Origin: JBFXDI01 sp050181295
GTDB taxonomy: Bacteria; Pseudomonadota; Alphaproteobacteria; Rhizobiales; Aestuariivirgaceae
Assembly: GCA_050181295.1 (NCBI GenBank)
Contig: JBFXDI010000035.1
Span: 1-31,606, forward strand
Direction: 5' to 3'
Length of the DNA stretch: 31,606 nt
The translations under genes and the position numbers were made by a program. Shown here one piece after another: positions 25,966-31,606 of this stretch (the first letter of the stretch is position 1; every line of letters begins with the position of its first letter). The notes beneath the pieces are model-generated. The model was not told the origin of the DNA. It saw nothing but the letters and a program-made list of their open reading frames with translations, and searched no databases.

Positions 25966-26580
25966 ATGATTCCCGCAGGAAGTTCCACTCACATTTGCGC
26001 GGCAGGTAGCGCCGGCACGCGCTTTTTCGTCATATCCGGCGGTCCCGGATCTGGAAAAAGCACGCTCATCAACGCCTTGCGCGAGGCCGGTCATGCCTGC
26101 ATTCCGGAAGCCGGGCGCGCCGTGATCCGGGAGGAGATGGCGTCGGGCGGCAGCGCCCTGCCCTGGGCGGACCGCACGGCCTTCGCGGAGCGGATGCTCG
26201 AAAAGGACCTGCGCTCCTACCGTGACGCTCTTGAAATCAACGGGCTTGTGTTCTTCGACCGCGGCATCCCCGACACGGTCGGCTATCTCGCGCTTTCGGG
26301 CCTGCCGCTGCCGGATCACATGGACCGCGCCGTCCGTGAGTTCCGCTACGGCCGGATCGTGTTCATCGCGCCGCCCTGGCGCAAAATCTTCCATCAGGAT
26401 GCCGAGCGCAAACAGGATTTCGAAGAAGCCGTGAGAACCCACGAGGCAATGGCTGAGACCTATGCGCGATACGGATATGAACTCGTTCCCCTGCCGCTGG
26501 CGCCGGTCGCCGAGCGGCTCGCCTTCACGCTAGGTAAGGTCGCGCAGGTCGAAGCCTCAACTGCGGCTCTGCAGCAATGA
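25966..26580 (+). CDS. P-loop ATPase/kinase-like protein (AAA_28 type)
   Basis: This 204-residue nucleotide-binding protein has a textbook Walker A loop GGPGSGKST (25-33). A conserved PEAGRAVIREEM segment (47-58) and a second motif LVFFDRGIPDTVGY (94-107), acting as Walker B plus the DRG/D substrate loop of small kinases, follow. The layout matches the AAA_28 group, which resembles nucleoside or nicotinamide-riboside kinases; members are often annotated only as AAA family ATPase. The substrate is unknown. The ATG at 25966 is preferred, with a poor ribosome-binding site; a TTG at 25915 is possible. Its last 24 bases overlap tail-to-tail with the RatA/COQ10-like gene. Confidence 0.85.
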   Translation: MIPAGSSTHICAAGSAGTRFFVISGGPGSGKSTLINALREAGHACIPEAGRAVIREEMASGGSALPWADRTAFAERMLEKDLRSYRDALEINGLVFFDRGIPDTVGYLALSGLPLPDHMDRAVREFRYGRIVFIAPPWRKIFHQDAERKQDFEEAVRTHEAMAETYARYGYELVPLPLAPVAERLAFTLGKVAQVEASTAALQQ

Positions 26581-27018
26581 GCGCGCGCGGCCCTCGAACG
26601 CGTTCAACACCTTCCGCATCGCATAGTCGAACATGCCCGACATGACGACCTGGAGCACGCGGCTCGACATCTCGTAGTCGATATGGAAGGTGACGTCCGT
26701 TCCGCCGGCAGCCGGCGTGAAGAGCCAGAACCCGTTCAGATGCTTGACGGGCCCCCCTATCGCGAGGACGTCGATGCGCATCGCGGCAGGGTCGGCGATA
26801 ACCTCGCTGACGAAGGTCTCCTTCAGGGAAAGCTTGTCGTAAGCGATATCGACGGCCGCGTGGAACAGCGACCGGCCGAGCGGATCGGTGCGCATTTCGC
26901 TGATGCGGGCATCGGTACAGAGCGGCAGGAAGCTTGGGTAGCTTCCGACGTCCGCCGCGATCGGATAGAGATCCGAGGGCGCGAACGCCAGCCTCCGCGT
27001 CACGGTGAAGACGGTCAC
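26557..27018 (-). CDS. RatA/COQ10-like START-domain protein (SRPBCC fold)
   Basis: This 153-residue polyketide_cyc/START-like protein matches the COQ10/RatA family. It starts TVTRRLAFAPSDLYPIAADVGSYPSFLPLC and has the core ETFVSEVIADPAAMRIDVLAIGGPVKHLNGFWLFTP, a strand TDVTFHIDYEMSSRVLQVVM and a C-terminal helix MFDYAMRKVLNAFEGRA. COQ10 proteins bind ubiquinone and support respiration; the E. coli homologue RatA was described as a ribosome-association toxin. Here the gene overlaps lipA by ATGA, the usual alphaproteobacterial order, which favours the quinone/respiratory role. It is the last gene of the minus-strand cluster. Confidence 0.9.
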   Translation of the reverse strand: MTVFTVTRRLAFAPSDLYPIAADVGSYPSFLPLCTDARISEMRTDPLGRSLFHAAVDIAYDKLSLKETFVSEVIADPAAMRIDVLAIGGPVKHLNGFWLFTPAAGGTDVTFHIDYEMSSRVLQVVMSGMFDYAMRKVLNAFEGRARSLLQSRS

Positions 27019-27974
27019 GAACGCGGGAGCTTTTCCGCCCGCGCCGCCTTCAGCCGTGCGAAGTCGTCGCCCGCATGGTGCGAGGAGCGCGTGAGCGGGC
27101 TCGACGACACCATGAGGAAGCCCTTGGCATAGGCTGTCTGCTCGAGCGCCTTGAACTCCTCCGGCGGCACGAAGCGATCGACGGCCACGTGCTTGCGGCT
27201 GGGCTGCAGGTACTGGCCGATGGTGATGAAATCGACATTGGCCGAGCGCATGTCGTCCATCACCTGGAGAACCTCCTCGCGCGTCTCGCCCAAACCCACC
27301 ATGATGCCGGACTTGGTGAAGAGCGAAGGATCGAGCTCCTTCGCGCGCTGAAGCAGCCTGAGACTGTGGAAGTAGCGCGCGCCGGGGCGGATCCTGAGAT
27401 AGAGGCCGGGAACCGTCTCAAGATTGTGGTTGAAGACGTCCGGCTTCGCCTCAACCACGGCCTCGAGCGCGCCCTGCTTCTTGAGAAAGTCGGGGGTCAG
27501 AACCTCGATGGTCGTGGCCGGCGAGCGGGATCGGATGGCGGCGATGGTGCGCGCGAAGTGCCCTGCCCCGCCGTCCGCCAGGTCGTCCCGGTCGACGGAG
27601 GTGATGACGGAATGGGCAAGCCCCATGCGCGACACGGCATCGGCCACGCTCTCCGGCTCGTTCGGATCGAGCGCGCCCGGCAGCCCGGTCTTGACGTTGC
27701 AGAAGGCGCAGGCGCGCGTGCAGGTGTCGCCCATGATCATGAAGGTGGCGTGGCGCTTCGACCAGCATTCCCCGATGTTGGGGCAACCGGCCTCCTCGCA
27801 CACCGTGACGAGCTTGTTGTCGCGGACGATGCCGCGCGTCTCGTTGTAGACGGCCGAACCCGGCGCCTTGACGCGGATCCATGAGGGCTTGCGCAGGACC
27901 GGCTGGTCCGGCTTCCAGGCCTTTTCCGGATGGCGCGGGCGCGCCGGGTTCAGCGTGTCTACGAGCGTGACCAT
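27015..27974 (-). CDS. lipA: Lipoyl synthase
   Basis: This 319-residue radical-SAM enzyme inserts two sulfurs into octanoyl groups on the E2 subunits of 2-oxoacid dehydrogenases, making the lipoyl cofactor. The auxiliary cluster cysteines are C59, C64 and C70 (CEEAGCPNIGEC). The radical-SAM cluster is C85-x3-C89-x2-C92 (CTRACAFC). The C-terminal RSSHHA motif (296-301) supplies the serine S298 that ligates the auxiliary cluster. Length and motif order are normal, so the gene is intact. It stands 7 bases after the first GlsB-like gene and four bases into the RatA/COQ10 gene, downstream of lpdA and pdhC whose products it serves. Confidence 0.97.
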   Translation of the reverse strand: MVTLVDTLNPARPRHPEKAWKPDQPVLRKPSWIRVKAPGSAVYNETRGIVRDNKLVTVCEEAGCPNIGECWSKRHATFMIMGDTCTRACAFCNVKTGLPGALDPNEPESVADAVSRMGLAHSVITSVDRDDLADGGAGHFARTIAAIRSRSPATTIEVLTPDFLKKQGALEAVVEAKPDVFNHNLETVPGLYLRIRPGARYFHSLRLLQRAKELDPSLFTKSGIMVGLGETREEVLQVMDDMRSANVDFITIGQYLQPSRKHVAVDRFVPPEEFKALEQTAYAKGFLMVSSSPLTRSSHHAGDDFARLKAARAEKLPRS

Positions 27975-27981
27975 CGGACTC

Positions 27982-28278
27982 TTAAGCAGACCGGCCCCTG
28001 AACACGCGCACGATCAGGAGCAGGATGACGGCGCCGATCACCGCCACGAGCAGGTTGCCCCAGAACCAGCCCTGGAAGACCTCGCCTAGCCGAAGCCCGA
28101 GCGCATTGGCGAGGAAGGCGCCGATATAGGCGCCGATGATGCCGACGATGATGTTCATGAAGATGCCCATGTCGCTCTTCGTCAGCTTCTCGGCGATCCA
28201 GCCGGCGAGCCCGCCGATGAAGAGCGTGCCGATCCAGCCGACGCCGCCTCCCAGATCCATCAGTCCTTGCGCTTCCAT
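27982..28278 (-). CDS. GlsB/YeaQ/YmgE-type small membrane protein, copy 2
   Basis: This 98-residue transglycosylase-associated family protein has three hydrophobic segments, about residues 13-31 (GVGWIGTLFIGGLAGWIAE), 40-60 (FMNIIVGIIGAYIGAFLANAL) and 70-92 (WFWGNLLVAVIGAVILLLIVRVF). The glycine-rich membrane pattern is typical. Family members are stress-response inner-membrane proteins with no known enzyme activity. The ATG at 28278 has AAGGAGG 8 bases upstream; an internal ATG at 28260 is less likely. It is a tandem paralogue of the gene at 28301 and lies 7 bases before lipA. Confidence 0.9.
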   Translation of the reverse strand: MEAQGLMDLGGGVGWIGTLFIGGLAGWIAEKLTKSDMGIFMNIIVGIIGAYIGAFLANALGLRLGEVFQGWFWGNLLVAVIGAVILLLIVRVFRGRSA

Positions 28279-28300
28279 GACGATTGCCTCCTTCAGGATT

Positions 28301-28549
28301 TCACGCGATGAGCCGCGCGATCAAGACGACAATAATCGCACCCACCGTGGCCACGACGATGTCGCGCACGATCTCGTTGCCGATGCCGAGCGAGATGCCG
28401 AACTGCCTGAACAGGAACGAGCCGACAAAGGCGCCGATGAGGCCCGAGATCAGGTAGCGGATGATGCCTCCGCCGCCCACGACGAAGCTTGCGAGCCAGC
28501 CCGCCACGAGGCCGATCAGCAGCGCGATCAGGATGTTCCGGGTGTCCAT
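28301..28549 (-). CDS. GlsB/YeaQ/YmgE-type small membrane protein, copy 1
   Basis: This 82-residue protein has three membrane segments (NILIALLIGLVAGWLASFVV, IRYLISGLIGAFVGSFLF and IVVATVGAIIVVLIARLI) and belongs to the same family as its neighbour at 27982. It starts MDTRN at 28549, with GGGAG 6 bases upstream; in-frame codons further upstream lack such a site. A GGGGIIRYLISGLIGAFVG core matches the family. The tandem pair may form a hetero-oligomer or arise from duplication. Upstream lies the 20-base copy of the lpdA end at 28589, so before the cassette inserted this gene would have followed lpdA directly. Confidence 0.88.
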   Translation of the reverse strand: MDTRNILIALLIGLVAGWLASFVVGGGGIIRYLISGLIGAFVGSFLFRQFGISLGIGNEIVRDIVVATVGAIIVVLIARLIA

Positions 28550-28588
28550 GCCGCTCTCCCAGCCTTCAACCGAATCCAATGCCACTAG

Positions 28589-28608
28589 ATATGGATGACC
28601 CGGCCATA
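28589..28608. repeat. Left 20-bp direct repeat (displaced lpdA end)
   Basis: This sequence is identical to 29328-29347 over 20 bases and diverges on both sides. On the minus strand it reads as codons for YGRVIH followed by ATC TAG, a complete but orphaned lpdA terminus. A 20-base perfect repeat 739 bases apart is not expected by chance in 31 kb. Confidence 0.9.
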
Positions 28609-28621
28609 ACCGGCAAGCAGC

Positions 28622-28921
28622 TCACAGGGCCGCACGGTCAATGTAGTCGGGCAGTATCGTTTCATCGTCGATAACGGCGGAGCGCAACTGTTCCAACGTG
28701 AGGTTCTGCGCGTCTGTCAAATCCGCGCCGTGAAGAATTGTGCCGTCCAGCTTCGCATTGCGGAAGTTGGCTCCCCTGAAGATTGCATAGGACGCATCCG
28801 CACCACGGATATCCGCCTCCTCGAGATTGCTGTGGCTGAGGTCGGTCCTCCGAATGAACGCCTTGTGCAGATCCAATCGAAAGCTCGACTTGGCTCGGTC
28901 AACACGCGGGTGCTGGTTCAT
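28622..28921 (-). CDS. Small pentapeptide-repeat protein
   Basis: This 99-residue protein carries tandem pentapeptide repeats of the A(D/N)LXX type across about residues 15-72 (LDLHK AFIRR TDLSH SNLEE ADIRG ADASY AIFRG ANFRN AKLDG TILHG ADLTD AQNLT). These would fold as a short right-handed quadrilateral beta helix of about three coils. The tail LEQLRSAVIDDETILPDYID is a common cap of such proteins. It starts with an ATGA overlap with the membrane-anchored gene upstream and has GGAGG at 6-base spacing. In many bacteria the two parts occur as one protein, so the products probably act together. Molecular role unknown. Confidence 0.88.
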   Translation of the reverse strand: MNQHPRVDRAKSSFRLDLHKAFIRRTDLSHSNLEEADIRGADASYAIFRGANFRNAKLDGTILHGADLTDAQNLTLEQLRSAVIDDETILPDYIDRAAL

Positions 28922-29316
28922 TGCGAACCTCCGAGTTTACCTCTCAGGGTGCTCATGACTTCACGAATATCGACTGGCGGCGGTTGATCACCATAGTCAA
29001 TTGCATTTTCCCGCACGTATGCCGCTAACAGCTCCAAGACAGGGCGCGACAGGTCCGGATAGTCGTCACATATCTGCCGCAACGTATATATCGCCCCAAG
29101 TCTCACTTCGAGCTTTTCATCCTTGAGCTGACTAACAGCCCGGTTGAACAGCTCCGCAACGAAATCGCGGCGCTGAAGCTCTGCTTGCCTAGTTTGCGCT
29201 TCGGCTTGTCGGTTTGCCGCGGTGACCCGTTTCCAACCAAGATAGATGCCGATCGCACCTCCCAGAACGATGCCAAGATTGCGGACTATCTCTGATATGG
29301 CAACCCAGTCGGCCAA
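28918..29316 (-). CDS. Membrane-anchored partner of the pentapeptide protein
   Basis: This protein of about 132 residues has one N-terminal membrane helix (VRNLGIVLGGAIGIYLGW, about 11-28). A charged coiled-coil-prone stretch (ANRQAEAQTRQAELQRRDF) and a helical-repeat segment, QLKDEKLEVRLGAIYTLRQI ... VLELLAAYVREN, follow. That last segment resembles the module usually found N-terminal to pentapeptide repeats within single longer proteins. I favour a TTG start at 29316, placed 5 bases after GAGG and 7 bases past the lpdA stop. ATG codons at 29346/29352 would overlap lpdA and fall within the repeat. The stop overlaps the next start (ATGA). Start uncertain, gene reality likely. Confidence 0.7.
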   Translation of the reverse strand: MADWVAISEIVRNLGIVLGGAIGIYLGWKRVTAANRQAEAQTRQAELQRRDFVAELFNRAVSQLKDEKLEVRLGAIYTLRQICDDYPDLSRPVLELLAAYVRENAIDYGDQPPPVDIREVMSTLRGKLGGSQ

Positions 29317-29323
29317 TCTCACC

Positions 29324-30766
29324 TCACATATGGATGACCCGGCCATAGGCATCAAGGACGCTTTCGTGCATCGTCTCGGAGAGCGTCGGGTGCGGGAAAA
29401 CGGCGTGAATGAGCTCTTCCTCGGTCGTCTCCAGGTTCATGGCCACGACGAATCCCTGAATGAGTTCCGTGACTTCCGGGCCGATCAGATGGGCGCCGAG
29501 GAGCTCGCCGGTCTTGGCATCGAAGATCGTCTTGGCGAGGCCCTGGTCGTCTCCCAGCGCCACGGCCTTGCCGTTGCCGATGAAGGGGAAGCGGCCGACC
29601 TTGATCTCCCTGCCCGCCGCCTTGGCCCTGGCCTCCGTCAGGCCCACCGAGGCGATCTGCGGATGGCAGTAGGTGCAGCCGGGAATGCGGTTCTTGTCCA
29701 TGGGATGGGCATCGAGGCCCTTGATCTTCTCGACGCAGATGACGCCTTCGTGCTCGGCCTTGTGGGCGAGCATGGGCGGGCCTGCCACGTCTCCGACGGC
29801 GTAGATGCCGGGCACGCTGGTGCGCCCATAGCCGTCCACGACGATCGTGCCCTTCTCGGTCTTCACGCCGAGCGCCTCGAGACCGAGGTTCTCCATATTG
29901 CCGACCACGCCGACGGCGGAAATCACCCGCTCGACGGTCAGCTCCGTTTTCTGTCCCTTGGCATTCTCGATGGTCGCGGTGACGCCGTCCTTGCCTTTCT
30001 TCAGCGCCGCGACCTTGGCGCCGGTCAGGATCTTCATGCCGGCCTTCTCGAAGCGCTTGCGGGCGAAGGCGGCGATCTCGACATCCTCCACGGGCAAGAT
30101 CTGCTCGAGGATCTCGACCACCGTCACCTCGACGCCGAAGGAACGGTAGAAGGAAGCGAACTCGATGCCGATGGCGCCTGAGCCCACGACGAGCAGTGAT
30201 TTGGGCATGGCCTCCGGCACCATGGCCTCGAAATAGGTCCAGACCTGCTTGCCGTCTGGCTCGAGGCCGGGAAGCGCCCGCGGCCTGGCGCCGGTCGCGA
30301 TGATGATGTGCTTGGCCGTGTAGGTCCCCTCGCCCAGCGCGCCGCGGGGCGCCGGTGGCTGCGGCTGCATGGGCGGCTTGGCGGTCTTCGAAACCTTGAC
30401 CTCGCCGAGCTTGGTGATCTTCGCCTCCCCGAAGACGATCGCGACCTTGTTCTTCTTCAGAAGCCCGGTCACGCCCTGGTTCATGCGGCCCGCGATGCCG
30501 CGCGAGCGCTTGACGATGGCGGCCGCATCGTAGCCCGGCTCTCCGGCGGAGAGTCCGTAGTCGGCGGCATGCTTCATGGCCTCGTAGATCTCGGCCGAGC
30601 GCAACAGCGCCTTGGTCGGGATGCAGCCCCAGTTGGGGCAGATGCCACCCACATGCTCGCGCTCCACGACGGCAACCTTGAGGCCGAGCTGCGCGGCCCG
30701 GATCGCCGCGACATAGCCGCCGGGGCCTGAGCCGATGATGATGATGTCGAAGGAGTTGTCGGCCAT
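29324..30766 (-). CDS. lpdA: Dihydrolipoyl dehydrogenase (E3)
   Basis: This 480-residue flavoenzyme reoxidises dihydrolipoyl groups on E2 with NAD+. The FAD loop is GSGPGG (12-17). The redox disulfide is C43/C48 in GGICPNWGCIPTKALL; the proline after the first cysteine differs from the more common CLNWGC. The NAD-binding VVGSGAIGIEFAS and the second FAD motif GIYAVGDVAG are present, and the C-terminal His-Glu pair is H459/E464 in HPTLSE. It has the Pro-rich insert (KPPMQPQPPAPRG) that I recall from alphaproteobacterial E3 proteins. It lies 12 bases after pdhC, so it is the PDH-complex E3. Its last codons fall in a 20-base repeat and were probably rebuilt by an insertion, changing the final residue to Met. 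Confidence 0.96.
   Translation of the reverse strand: MADNSFDIIIIGSGPGGYVAAIRAAQLGLKVAVVEREHVGGICPNWGCIPTKALLRSAEIYEAMKHAADYGLSAGEPGYDAAAIVKRSRGIAGRMNQGVTGLLKKNKVAIVFGEAKITKLGEVKVSKTAKPPMQPQPPAPRGALGEGTYTAKHIIIATGARPRALPGLEPDGKQVWTYFEAMVPEAMPKSLLVVGSGAIGIEFASFYRSFGVEVTVVEILEQILPVEDVEIAAFARKRFEKAGMKILTGAKVAALKKGKDGVTATIENAKGQKTELTVERVISAVGVVGNMENLGLEALGVKTEKGTIVVDGYGRTSVPGIYAVGDVAGPPMLAHKAEHEGVICVEKIKGLDAHPMDKNRIPGCTYCHPQIASVGLTEARAKAAGREIKVGRFPFIGNGKAVALGDDQGLAKTIFDAKTGELLGAHLIGPEVTELIQGFVVAMNLETTEEELIHAVFPHPTLSETMHESVLDAYGRVIHM
29328..29347. repeat. Right 20-bp direct repeat (present lpdA end)
   Basis: This is the same 20 bases as 28589-28608. It overlaps codons for YGRVIHM at the end of lpdA; the base after the repeat on the coding strand changes the final ATC to ATG and a TGA stop follows at 29324-29326. 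Confidence 0.9.
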
Positions 30767-30778
30767 GCGCGATTGCCT

Positions 30779-31606
30779 CTAGGCCAGCATCAGCGCCGGC
30801 TCTTCCACGAATTCCTTGAAGGCGCCGATAAGCTCGGCGCCGAGCGCGCCGTCGACGGCGCGATGGTCGGTCGAAAGCGTGCAGCTCATGACCGTCCTGA
30901 TCTCGATCCCGTCGTCGACTACCACCGGGCGCTTCTCGCCCATCCCGACCGCGAGGATCGTCGCATGCGGCGGGTTGATGACGGCCGAGAAATTCGGAAT
31001 GCCATACATGCCGAGGTTCGAGATCGCGGTCGTGCCGCCCTGGTATTCCTCAGGCTTGAGCCGGCGCTTGCGGGCGCGCGCGGCAAGGTCCTTCATCTCG
31101 TTGGAGATCTGGGAGAGGGTCTTCGTCTCCGCCTTGCGGATGATCGGCGTGAAGAGCCCGCCTTCCACCGCGACCGCGACACCCACGTCCGACGACTTGT
31201 GCTTCAGCATGCCGCTCTCTGTCCAGGTCGCGTTCGCGTCCGGGACCTTCTGGAGCGCCATCGCCATCGCCTTGATGATGAAGTCGTTCACCGACAGCTT
31301 CCAGAGCGGGTTCTTCTCCTTGTCGTGCGGCGCGTGCGCGTTGAGGCGCTGGCGGGTCTCGAGCAGCCGGTCGATGTGGCAATCGATCGTCAGGTAGAAA
31401 TGCGGGATCGTCTGCTTCGATTCCGTGAGCCGGCGGGCCACGGTCCGGCGCATGCCGTCGTGCGGCACGACCTCGTAGCTGCCCTCCTCGAAGAGGCTCC
31501 TGATGGCGTCGTCCGACATGGGCTGGGCCAATCCCCCACCCCGACCCTCCCCCACAAGGGGGGTGGGAGCGCGTGCTGGCGCGGCCTGTGGCGTCTCGTC
31601 GTCCTG
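30779..31606 (-). CDS. pdhC: Pyruvate dehydrogenase E2, dihydrolipoyl acetyltransferase (5' end outside window)
   Basis: The 275 visible codons cover the interdomain linker and whole catalytic domain; the lipoyl and E1/E3-binding domains lie beyond the window edge, and the frame is open to 31606. The catalytic domain runs from SYEVVPHDGMRRTVARRLTESKQTIPHFYLT to the active site DHRAVDG (His and Asp) and ends with the conserved FKEFVEEPALML. It transfers acetyl groups from lipoyl-lysine to CoA. Presence of lpdA 12 bases downstream marks the PDH-complex E2 and not the 2-oxoglutarate one. A methionine before SDDAIRSLF or a GTG at 31555 could be mistaken for a start, but family length rules this out. 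The linker contains residues encoded by a repeat element (TPLVGEGRGGG). Confidence 0.94.
   Translation of the reverse strand, partial: QDDETPQAAPARAPTPLVGEGRGGGLAQPMSDDAIRSLFEEGSYEVVPHDGMRRTVARRLTESKQTIPHFYLTIDCHIDRLLETRQRLNAHAPHDKEKNPLWKLSVNDFIIKAMAMALQKVPDANATWTESGMLKHKSSDVGVAVAVEGGLFTPIIRKAETKTLSQISNEMKDLAARARKRRLKPEEYQGGTTAISNLGMYGIPNFSAVINPPHATILAVGMGEKRPVVVDDGIEIRTVMSCTLSTDHRAVDGALGAELIGAFKEFVEEPALMLA
31532..31569. repeat. C-rich palindromic repeat inside the pdhC linker
   Basis: The stretch CCCTCCCCC - ACAA - GGGGGGTGGG forms an imperfect foldback, and the flank CCCCCACCCCGA extends it on one side. It reads in frame on the minus strand as TPLVGEGRGGG. From memory, this C-rich palindrome and its peptide (PL.GEGRGGG) recur in many alphaproteobacterial genomes, within and between genes. 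Confidence 0.6.

Larger units (their letters stand above)
28589..29347. mobile_element. Putative 739-bp inserted cassette at the 3' end of lpdA
   Basis: The segment is bounded by perfect 20-bp direct repeats (28589-28608 and 29328-29347) that encode the last residues of LpdA. The right copy ends the present lpdA (YGRVIHM-stop). The left copy reads YGRVIHI-stop with no gene attached, as expected if it is the original lpdA terminus. The interior has visibly lower GC (about 52-58% in sampled 60-base lines against about 65% around) and holds two coupled genes on the minus strand. There is no transposase, integrase or clear terminal inverted repeat, so it would have moved with help in trans. Insertion is inferred; a local duplication is the alternative. 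Confidence 0.6.

Overview
The window is GC-rich (about 65% by eye) and looks like the chromosome of an alphaproteobacterium, most likely a Rhizobiales/Hyphomicrobiales member. The support is the order ferredoxin–cysG–DUF2849–cysI–DUF934–cysH, the alphaproteobacterial pyruvate dehydrogenase E2–lpdA–lipA–RatA/COQ10 cluster, and several short palindromic intergenic repeats of a kind common in rhizobial genomes. Genus cannot be fixed from the sequence.

Region 1 (1-5452): after a pair of repeat hairpins, an XRE/cupin regulator (minus strand) diverges from a compact sulfate-assimilation operon. That operon encodes a [2Fe-2S] ferredoxin, a siroheme synthase with a shortened methylase domain, DUF2849, sulfite reductase, DUF934 and APS reductase. 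The ferredoxin is probably the electron donor of the sulfite reductase, since no CysJ-like flavoprotein is present. The divergent intergenic region carries a palindromic operator candidate and a leader with competing hairpins.

Region 2 (5453-8696): housekeeping and small genes. These are a class I glutamine amidotransferase, tRNA-Ser(UGA), a DHFR/RibD-like reductase, an ABM-fold monooxygenase, two small overlapping genes of unknown function, and a cold-shock protein with recognisable promoter, long 5' UTR and terminator. A 392-base divergent intergenic region contains a large foldback.

Region 3 (8697-25450): the centrepiece is a two-gene insecticidal-type Tc (ABC) toxin locus of almost 17 kb. 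The first gene encodes a 2579-residue natural fusion of the TcB cocoon (SpvB domain, six-blade propeller) with TcC (Rhs repeats, self-cleaving core). It ends in a long glycine-rich linker and a C-terminal effector I cannot assign. The second encodes a 2988-residue TcA pore/injector subunit with an added N-terminal peptidoglycan-binding-like domain and a transthyretin-like domain. Both genes are intact, so a complete injection machine can be predicted from two proteins. No lysis, holin, chitinase or secretion gene lies beside it.

Region 4 (25459-31606): a hypothetical gene and a P-loop ATPase/kinase-like gene, then a minus-strand housekeeping cluster (pdhC E2 3' part, lpdA, two GlsB/YeaQ membrane proteins, lipA, RatA/COQ10-like) for 2-oxoacid dehydrogenase function and its lipoyl cofactor. 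Between lpdA and the first glsB sits a 739-bp, lower-GC segment flanked by perfect 20-bp direct repeats of the lpdA 3' end. It carries a two-gene pentapeptide-repeat module and looks like a small cassette inserted so that the lpdA stop region is regenerated. The E2 linker also contains a palindromic repeat read in frame as protein.
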